Shown here in pieces: positions 42,130-47,506 of a stretch of DNA of 47,506 bases. Position 1 is the stretch's first letter, and the number at the start of each line of letters is the position of its first letter. The stretch covers positions 1-47,506 of the forward strand of contig NZ_WJBG01000240.1 of assembly GCF_009709555.1 (NCBI RefSeq), given 5' to 3'. The notes below the pieces were generated by a model. It did no database searches. It saw only the letters and a list, made by a program, of their open reading frames with translations, and was not told the origin of the DNA. Both the position numbers and the translations under genes were made by a program. This stretch comes from Streptomyces blattellae (GTDB lineage: Bacteria > Actinomycetota > Actinomycetes > Streptomycetales > Streptomycetaceae).

Positions 42130-45100
42130 ATGTACCAGAACATCCGCCGATCCGCGTACCACCTGGCCGAGGGCGGCGAGCCCTGGACCGAGGACTTCCG
42201 CGCACTCGCCTTTCCCGAACACTGGCACGCGGAACTTCTCACACTGCACAACCACGGGCGCGACGAGGAGAAACGGCAGCTGACCCTGCCCACTCGCCGG
42301 CTCGACGGCGTACTCCAGACCCTCGCCCCCGACGTGATCGTGCGCCCCCGCCCTCGTATCCCCGTCGAGCCGGGGCCGGAACAGAGCCATCGGATCGACG
42401 AAGACTTCTGGATGTACGTTCCTGCCTCGGCTACCGATCCGCTCCCGGAGCTCTCCATGCGGCAGCTCCTGGACGCCTGGCTGCGCACACTCGGCCCCAA
42501 GGGCGCGGGGCAGGATCCCGGGTTCCGTTCGCTGCTGCTCGCGACCAGCACCGGCCTCAAGCAGAACCTGCCCGAGTGGCAGCCGGTCACCGGCGTCGAA
42601 CTGCTCACCGCCCCCGTCACCGACGGCGGTACCGCAGCCCCCGACCCCCGGCAGTTCCAGCTCGCCACCGACGCGTTGGCCCGCCGCATCCTGTCCCTCG
42701 ACCCCTACCCCTTCGAAGGCGGCGAGCTGCGCTTTCGCGCCGTGCCTCGCGGGCCCCGCGACCAGGGCGCCGAACTCATGTCGCAGCCGCTGTGCCGAAC
42801 CGTCAAGCGCAAGGAGTGGTGGTTCTCCGTCGTACTCAACATCTCCCTGCACACCACGCCGTTCGACGCCAGGCCGCGCCTCCATCTGCACTGGGGCGTA
42901 CGACGATGGGCGACGCAGCCGCGGGCCGCCACCAAACGCCTCAACCTGTCCTACCGGGAGGCCACCACGGTCTACTTGCGGCCCACCATCCCATGGCTGC
43001 CCGGAGCACCGGCCACCGAGCGCTACGCACTCGCCCGGCTGCGCCGGGACCGGGCGGCCGACACCTTCGCCTGGTCGGAGAACGACACCGCCGGCATCCT
43101 GCGCGGGCTCAGCCTCGCCGGGAATTTTCCCGACCCCGAACAACTCCTCGCCGAACCGGGTTCCTGGATCGGCGAGGGCCGCGGCGTCCGCGCCGCCGTT
43201 GTGCACAGCACCAGGATGGGGAAGCACGAGATCGGTACCGGCTTCATGCCCAACCAGCGAGCCCAGCTGACCGAGTGGGCCGAACAGGCCCTTCCGGAGA
43301 CGGTGGTACGAGTACCCGATCTGAGGCGGGGGCGCGGCAAGGGCATCGGCGCACCGGACAACCGGCGACCCAAACCGAGGACCGACGAGGCCAAGAAGAC
43401 CGAGCTGCTGCGCGAAACCCAGGCGCGCAGGGCGAACCTCGCGGCGCAGGCGCGGATCGTTGGCGGGCACTCGCACCGCAATGGCCCGCCGCTGGTGGAG
43501 GTCCGGTTGCTGTGGCAGTCACCGGAGGTGCGGAAGGAAGCAGTGGCCCAGTTCGCACACGCCCTGGGGCTGGACGGTGACGGCGGCGCTTCCGCCGCCG
43601 CGATCACGGACCGGGACTTCGACGAAGCCAGGCCCGGAGCCCCGGTCGTCCTCGAATGGCGGACGGAGGCACTCACCCTACGACTGCGGTGCCTGCCGCT
43701 GGCCGACGGACTCGGAGACCGGTTGGTGCCCGACCCGGCCGTCGGCGCAAAGGGAGCGGCCATCGCGACGGCCATCGGCGAGCGCCGGCGCGCCCTGCGC
43801 TCATGGTTGAGCGCAGACGGCGCCGACCCCGACCGCCCTGAACTCGCCCTGGTGGAGATCGCCCACCGCAGCACCTTCCGTCCGTCGACGACCGACCCCA
43901 AATTCGCCGTCCGCCTGGGGTGCGCCGACGCAGGAATACTGACCCAGTTCGTCGTGACGCCGTCCACCGACCGGCAGATCGACAATGCCGACAGCATCGA
44001 GCACCGCACCCACAGCTCCTGGCTCGACGGACTGCGTCAGCTCGGCGTCCGCGTACTGCCGCAGCACACACTCGGCGACGACCTGCCCGACGGACTTCAG
44101 TACGCCGCCGTCTGGATGGTGAAGCGCCGCAAGGACGGCCCGACCCGGCTGCCCAAGCACCTGCCTGTGGCCGTCCTGACCACCCCTCTGCCGGACGCGG
44201 TCGGCCTCGCGGCCGTACGCGGATGGGACGACGCCGCGGGGAAGTGGGTGCCGTATCCGCGCTTCCTCCTCGGCCTGGTCAAGCAGGCCGAGATCGACCC
44301 CGACGCATGCGCCGAGCCCGACGCACAGGACGGCGACCCGTACCCCGCGAGCTCCCGTGTGACCGGCAAGCAGTGGCGTACCAACCTCGCCCAGCAGCGC
44401 AAGGAGACGTCGGCATTCCTCCAGCGCGTACTGCACTCGCTGCGCGGTCAGCCCACCGCGCTGATCACCCACGCGCAGAACAGCAGGCTGCACTGGCCGT
44501 GGCTGCAGGACGGCCGGATCGAGCGGGATCTGATCCAGACGGGCCACGCTCCCGCGGGCCGGCTCGACGACGAACTCCGCCTTGTGCGCGTCCGCGGGTG
44601 TGGCGGACGGGAGACCGCGCAGTGGTGGGGTCTAGCGGAACCCGGTAAGCCGCACGGACAGCCGGCCGGCTTCTGGGCCCAGACCACCCTGCCGCCGGGC
44701 GGGGCCCCCTCACGTGACCGGATCTTCTACAGCACCACGGAACGCCCCGGTACCCATGCGGTATCGCCCGCTCTCGACCGCCTCGCCACCCGGGTGAACG
44801 CTGCGGGCAACCTCACCTCACAGGCTGGCACCAGCGCCTGGAACCCGACCTTGGTCGAGATCTCGGTTCTCGGCTGTCACGCGGACGGCGACCCGGCCGT
44901 CCCCGCACTGGGCAAGCCGGATGAGGCCGAGGCTCTGGCCCTCGCCGTACACCAACTGCGCCAGGCGCCGGACTATGCCGCGGCGCTGTCCCTGCCGCTC
45001 CCGCTTCACCTGGCGGGACTGGCCCAGGCGTACGTCCTTCCGATGCTCGTGGAGAGTGATGTGACTCCAGGAGGGGATACGGCGGAGCCCTCTGACGAGC

Positions 45101-45201
45101 GGCGGCGGAGCGTGACAGGGGACGACCTGGACCCGGACCTGATGGACGCTGCCGGCTTGACCACGGAACCCGAGACGGAAACGGAAGAAGGCGATGGGTG
45201 A
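42130..45201 (+). CDS. pPIWI-RE family protein (prokaryotic PIWI with R and E signature)
   Basis: A 1023-residue protein. The N-terminal X domain (DUF3962-like) covers roughly the first 400 residues (VLNISLHTTPFDARPRLHLHWG). A MID-like region follows (LVEVRLLWQSPEVRKEAVAQF). The C-terminal third is the RNase H-like PIWI domain, with LRLVRVRGCGGRETAQWWG (Arg about 816-820) and NPTLVEISVLG (Glu about 910), fitting the near-invariant R and E that name the family. The family was predicted to use a guide to find R-loops on invading DNA. AGGGAG lies 7 nt before ATG 42130. The acidic tail (ETETEEGDG) overlaps the next ORF by 8 bp. Confidence 0.85.
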   Translation: MYQNIRRSAYHLAEGGEPWTEDFRALAFPEHWHAELLTLHNHGRDEEKRQLTLPTRRLDGVLQTLAPDVIVRPRPRIPVEPGPEQSHRIDEDFWMYVPASATDPLPELSMRQLLDAWLRTLGPKGAGQDPGFRSLLLATSTGLKQNLPEWQPVTGVELLTAPVTDGGTAAPDPRQFQLATDALARRILSLDPYPFEGGELRFRAVPRGPRDQGAELMSQPLCRTVKRKEWWFSVVLNISLHTTPFDARPRLHLHWGVRRWATQPRAATKRLNLSYREATTVYLRPTIPWLPGAPATERYALARLRRDRAADTFAWSENDTAGILRGLSLAGNFPDPEQLLAEPGSWIGEGRGVRAAVVHSTRMGKHEIGTGFMPNQRAQLTEWAEQALPETVVRVPDLRRGRGKGIGAPDNRRPKPRTDEAKKTELLRETQARRANLAAQARIVGGHSHRNGPPLVEVRLLWQSPEVRKEAVAQFAHALGLDGDGGASAAAITDRDFDEARPGAPVVLEWRTEALTLRLRCLPLADGLGDRLVPDPAVGAKGAAIATAIGERRRALRSWLSADGADPDRPELALVEIAHRSTFRPSTTDPKFAVRLGCADAGILTQFVVTPSTDRQIDNADSIEHRTHSSWLDGLRQLGVRVLPQHTLGDDLPDGLQYAAVWMVKRRKDGPTRLPKHLPVAVLTTPLPDAVGLAAVRGWDDAAGKWVPYPRFLLGLVKQAEIDPDACAEPDAQDGDPYPASSRVTGKQWRTNLAQQRKETSAFLQRVLHSLRGQPTALITHAQNSRLHWPWLQDGRIERDLIQTGHAPAGRLDDELRLVRVRGCGGRETAQWWGLAEPGKPHGQPAGFWAQTTLPPGGAPSRDRIFYSTTERPGTHAVSPALDRLATRVNAAGNLTSQAGTSAWNPTLVEISVLGCHADGDPAVPALGKPDEAEALALAVHQLRQAPDYAAALSLPLPLHLAGLAQAYVLPMLVESDVTPGGDTAEPSDERRRSVTGDDLDPDLMDAAGLTTEPETETEEGDG

Positions 45202-45310
45202 AGCTCTTCTGCGGCGACGCGTTGAGCTGCGGGACAACGCGGTTCTGCGTGTAGGTCTCCATGGTGATGAAGCTTCCAAGTGTCCGCGCTGCCAGGCGTC
45301 TTCATCCTGA
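45194..45310 (+). CDS. Coupled 38-codon ORF at the end of the pPIWI-RE cassette
   Basis: ATG 45194 overlaps the PIWI stop in the 8-bp pattern ATGGGTGA, the same ATGNNTGA form as at the two nuclease/helicase junctions. The product, MGEALLRRRVELRDNAVLRV then GLHGDEASKCPRCQASSS, has a CxxC pair that could bind metal. It may be a small real partner or the start of a gene truncated near the island end. I do not recognise a family. Confidence 0.45.
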   Translation: MGEALLRRRVELRDNAVLRVGLHGDEASKCPRCQASSS

Positions 45311-45458
45311 GGGGCGCGCGGGAGAAGGTCCTCCGCCTCGGTGATCGACGCGCGGCCGCTCAGTCCATCGGCTTCCTCCCAGCTGGTGATCACCAAGCCT
45401 CGTCGAACGCCTGGGTTTCGCACTCTCCGTACCGGCCCCGCGCCAGCGAACAAGAACA

Positions 45459-45492
45459 GAGCAGGTGCCGCTTTGGCGCCTGCTCGATGTTT
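45459..45492 (+). terminator. Probable terminator of the pPIWI-RE operon
   Basis: GAGCAGGTGCC (45459-45469) pairs with GGCGCCTGCTC (45475-45485) at 10 of 11 positions around a 5-nt loop, followed by GATGTTTT. It lies 149 nt past the last ORF of the cassette. Confidence 0.6.
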
Positions 45493-45644
45493 TCCCAATG
45501 GGCCGTCAAAATCGCTCTGACCAGGCATTACTCGCTCGCAGACGGTGATTGGCCGTGGAACTACTCCCGAACCGGGGGACGTATGTGGGACGGAGAGCCC
45601 GACTCGGGGGTGCAAATCGGCATGAAACTCCCTCCCTGGTGTCG

Positions 45645-45676
45645 AAAAAACCCTCCACGACTGATCTCGTGAAGGG
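45645..45676 (-). terminator. Terminator next to the right attachment site
   Basis: On the minus strand, a stem of CCCTTCACGA with TCGTGGAGGG (9 of 10 pairs) ends in six T residues (A-run 45645-45650 on plus). It lies about 30 bp past the tRNA-like 3' end, as a replacement tRNA terminator carried by the island would. Confidence 0.6.
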
Positions 45677-45706
45677 CTAAAAAGCGGCTCTGACCTGCAA
45701 AAATAG

Positions 45707-45751
45707 GCGCCCCCGGCAGGACTCGAACCTGCGGCCAAGCGCTTAGAAGGC
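45707..45751 (-). repeat. Right attachment site: second copy of the 45-bp tRNA-Arg(TCT) 3' repeat
   Basis: Identical over all 45 bases to 7444-7488. Here the bases 5' of the anticodon loop on the minus strand (GTTGC) no longer pair well with GCGCT, and no D arm or 5' acceptor GCCCCCG follows at 45752 onward, so this copy is not a functional tRNA either. Identity stops sharply on both sides, as expected for a recombination core. Confidence 0.88.
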
Positions 45752-45995
45752 AACGTGACTAGCCAAGACTCTAACCTGCGGAAACGTGCTCTGACTACCC
45801 CTCAACACCCCATCAGGCAGGTTGCGTAGGAGTCCCTAGTGAAGTTGCCTACCCGTCTCCCTGGCGCAGTCTCGTACACCTTGGAGGCACCCCCCTACCT
45901 TCACGGGCCGACTTCCCGAGCGGGGTAGCCCGGTCTTTCGAGTGCGTAGGGCTTCAGAGGGTTGGGCAGTAGCCGACAGAGCCTTACAGGGGCGC

Positions 45996-46094
45996 TCAGG
46001 GGCTCTCTGGGGGCGTGTCGGTCACGTAGTTGCCCTGTCCGACTTCCAGACGTAGCCAACCCTCCGCCCGTAGGGCTACGACGGCTTTGGTCGT
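45996..46094 (-). pseudogene. 3' fragment of a GntR-family regulator, cut by IS256
   Basis: Outside the IS, the minus strand encodes TTKAVVALRAEGWLRLEVGQ, then GNYVTDTPPESP and a stop at 45996. This is the recognition helix and wing of a GntR helix-turn-helix (typical form: ALxxLRxEGWxxxxxGRGTYV). The upstream part is replaced by the IS256 end. The 244 bp between the att site and this fragment hold no recognisable gene. Confidence 0.6.
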
Positions 46095-47500
46095 GTCCCT
46101 TCCCGTGGTGTAGCCGATCATCCGGCGGTCGTGTTGGTGGTGTTGGGTAGCGCGGGGGCGCTTTCGGGGCGCTCGGCGGGGTAGAGCTGGTCCATGCTTC
46201 CCTCGGGGAGGTAGCGGCGGGGGAAGGCGATCCACTCGTCGTGCAGTTCGAAGAGCACGGCGGTGACCAGCCGTAGGAGCGCGTCATCGTTGGGGAAGAC
46301 CTGGACGACGTCGGTGCGGCGCTTGACCTCGCGGTTGATCCGCTCCAGCGGGTTGGTGGACTGGATCTTCTTCCAATGTCGCTCCGGGAAGGCGGCGAAG
46401 GCGGTCAGGTCGTCCTTCGCTTTCAGCAGCATCTCCTTGACCTTCGGGAACTGCTTGCCGAGCATGTCGGCGACGCTGTCGAGCTGGGTGCGGACCGCGT
46501 CGGCGGTGGGCTGAGCGAAGATCGTGCGGATCGTCGCGGCGACCATCTCCGCCGCATCCTTGTTGATCACGCTGAACACGTTGCGCAGGAAGTGAACACG
46601 ACAGCGCTGGTAGGCGGCCCCGAGCATGACCTTGCGGATGGCCTTGACCAGCCCCAAGTGGTGGTCGCCGATCACGAGCCGGACCCCGGTCAGACCGCGT
46701 TCGCGCAGGTGGCGCAGGAACTCGGTCCAGAACACTTCGGTCTCGCTGTCGCCGACCATCACGCCCAGCACCTCCCGGCCGCCGTCCTCGGTGATCCCGG
46801 TGGCGATGACCACGGCCCGGGAGACGATCTGGTGCTCGACCCTGGCCTTGCAGTAGGTCGCGTCCAGGTACACGTACGGGAACCGGAGGTGGTCCAGGGG
46901 ACGGGTACGGAACGCGGTCAGTTGGCCGTCCAGGTCCTGGCAGATCCGTGAGACCTCGCTCTTGGATATCCCGGTGTCCGCGCCGAGGGCCTTGACCAGG
47001 TCGTCGACCGACCGCGTGGACACGCCGTGGACGTAGGCCTCCATGATGACCGCATACAGAGCCTGGTCGATGCGGCGGCGTCGCTCCAGCAGCGCGGGGA
47101 AGAAGCTCCCCGACCGCAGCTTGGGGATCGCCAGGTCCAGGTCGCCGGCCTGGGTGCTGATCGTCTTGTCGCGGTGGCCGTTGCGAAGCGCGGTGCGCGT
47201 CTCGGTGTGCTCGTTCCACTCCGCGCCGATCCGGGCTGTGGCCTCGGCCTCGATCAGTTCCTGGAGCATCCGCTCGGCCACACCGCGGACGAGTTCGAGC
47301 CCGTCCGCCGAACGTAGTGACTCCAACAACCGGAGTAGGTCATGCTGAGACAGGGCCACCCTGCACCTCCCGCGTTGAACTGGCCGTTCATTACGGAGAG
47401 TTGCACGGTGGCCCGCCCTACGGGCAGGGAGCGGAAGCCACGTCGACACACGCCCCCGGCGCACTCCCTAACCGTGATCGGCTACACCACGACAAGGGAC
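46095..47500 (-). mobile_element. IS256-family insertion sequence, complete
   Basis: Positions 46095-46120 and the reverse complement of 47475-47500 match at 24 of 26 bases (both start GTCCCTT and contain GTGGTGTAGCCGATCA), giving clear terminal inverted repeats around one transposase gene. The bases outside (left TTTGGTCGT, right GCCATC to the window end) do not show the 8-9 bp target duplication normal for IS256, suggesting a rearrangement after insertion or a slightly different true end. Confidence 0.87.
46118..47359 (-). CDS. IS256-family (Mutator-type) transposase
   Basis: A 413-residue DDE transposase. Asp in YVYLDATYCKARVEHQ, Asp in LVIGDHHLGLVKAI and Glu in NPLERINREVKRRTDVVQVFPN form the catalytic set; CRVHFLRNVFSVI between them carries the conserved Cys-x2-His region of IS256. 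GTG 47359 follows GGGAGG at proper spacing and gives ALSQHDLLRLLESL; upstream codons run into the element end. The frame is intact. The stop lies inside the left inverted repeat. Confidence 0.93.
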   Translation of the reverse strand: MALSQHDLLRLLESLRSADGLELVRGVAERMLQELIEAEATARIGAEWNEHTETRTALRNGHRDKTISTQAGDLDLAIPKLRSGSFFPALLERRRRIDQALYAVIMEAYVHGVSTRSVDDLVKALGADTGISKSEVSRICQDLDGQLTAFRTRPLDHLRFPYVYLDATYCKARVEHQIVSRAVVIATGITEDGGREVLGVMVGDSETEVFWTEFLRHLRERGLTGVRLVIGDHHLGLVKAIRKVMLGAAYQRCRVHFLRNVFSVINKDAAEMVAATIRTIFAQPTADAVRTQLDSVADMLGKQFPKVKEMLLKAKDDLTAFAAFPERHWKKIQSTNPLERINREVKRRTDVVQVFPNDDALLRLVTAVLFELHDEWIAFPRRYLPEGSMDQLYPAERPESAPALPNTTNTTAG

Positions 47501-47506
47501 GCCATC

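Larger units (their letters stand above)
45311..45706. other. Non-coding right end of the island
   Basis: Frames here have no recognisable protein. Two hairpins are listed separately. TCTGACCTGCA at 45689-45699 repeats 7515-7525 near the left end and could be an integrase arm site. Nothing else is visible. Confidence 0.5.
7444..45751. mobile_element. 38.3-kb integrated genomic island carrying several defence modules
   Basis: The limits are the perfect 45-bp repeats derived from tRNA-Arg(TCT). A tyrosine integrase reads inward from the left end. Contents: Fic, two Ser/Thr kinases, a DISARM-like operon with a broken methylase, a WhiJ-type cassette, VapBC, ABC-3C with a RAMA reader, an SF1 helicase with a methylase, and a pPIWI-RE cassette. 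No transfer (FtsK/TraB-like), replication or capsid genes were recognised, so movement would need helper functions. Boundaries are read directly; mobility is inferred. Confidence 0.82.

Noticed and set aside
45280..45672. A 130-codon plus-strand frame after the pPIWI-RE cassette
   Set aside because: No ribosome-binding site or recognisable motif; it runs through two hairpins and has unlike composition.
7444..45751. An integrative conjugative element or prophage
   Set aside because: No FtsK/TraB translocase, RepSA/Prim-Pol, relaxase, portal, terminase or capsid gene could be recognised.
47470..47506. The plus strand at the window end encodes VIGYTTTRDAI, similar to IGYTTGRDT near 46115, suggesting one GntR gene split by the IS
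   Set aside because: The two stretches are on opposite strands and fall within the IS256 terminal inverted repeats, so the similarity is that of the repeats. Only the part outside the IS (45996-46094) supports GntR.
1..47506. A CRISPR array to accompany the Cas4-like nuclease
   Set aside because: I saw no regularly spaced direct repeats with unique spacers. The Cas4-like protein is better explained as part of the pPIWI-RE cassette.

Overview
The window looks like a Streptomyces (or close actinomycete) chromosome. G+C is very high with strong GC3 bias. It has a melC1/melC2 tyrosinase pair, a WhiJ-type XRE(DUF5753)/DUF397/HATPase locus, phosphorylation-type Ser/Thr kinases, and IS66 and IS256 insertion sequences. 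All names rest on reading the protein sequences by eye; no database search was run.

Left flank (1-7443), ordinary accessory chromosome: a complete IS66-type element (1-1566), the melanin operon melC1-melC2, a DUF2087 regulator, a D-2-hydroxyacid dehydrogenase, an in-frame chimera of a truncated acyl-CoA dehydrogenase with WD40 repeats, a VOC-fold protein and a Phd/PIN toxin-antitoxin pair.

Island (7444-45751): a perfect 45-bp direct repeat, which is the 3' part of a tRNA-Arg(TCT) gene on the minus strand, occurs at 7444-7488 and 45707-45751. A tyrosine integrase begins about 260 bp inside the left copy. The 38.3 kb between the copies therefore looks like an integrated genomic island. No conjugation, replication or phage structural gene is visible; the cargo is almost entirely conflict-system genes.

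In order the cargo is: (i) integrase and a Fic protein; (ii) a soluble Ser/Thr kinase divergent from a DISARM-like operon (giant DEAD/DEAH helicase-DUF1998-nuclease, SNF2 helicase, and a PglX/DrmMI-like adenine methylase that is frameshifted and cut off before its NPPY motif); (iii) a WhiJ-type regulatory cassette, small ORFs, VapBC and an ATPase remnant lying where the methylase end should be; (iv) an ABC-three-component (ABC-3C) operon with a RAMA modified-DNA reader; (v) an SF1 helicase with a RelE-like N-terminus and an adenine methylase carrying HTH and specificity-subunit-like domains; (vi) a second soluble Ser/Thr kinase divergent from a pPIWI-RE cassette: Cas4/AddB-like Fe-S nuclease, Zn-ribbon REase, DinG/XPD-type Fe-S helicase, PIWI-RE protein and a coupled 38-codon ORF.

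The most notable observation is that modules (ii) and (vi) share one architecture. Each has a kinase on the minus strand, a defence operon on the plus strand, and a related 29-nt element about 90 nt upstream of the first operon start codon. A shorter variant lies upstream of the methylase in (v). This suggests common control of separate defence modules. The four-gene pPIWI-RE cassette, with a Cas4-like nuclease tightly coupled to the usual three genes, is the best candidate for an under-described system.

Right flank (45752-47506): about 240 bp without a recognisable gene, the 3' end of a GntR-family gene, and an IS256-family element whose inverted repeats are both visible. Neither copy of the 45-bp repeat sits in an intact tRNA, so the missing 5' half probably lies beyond the window or has been lost.
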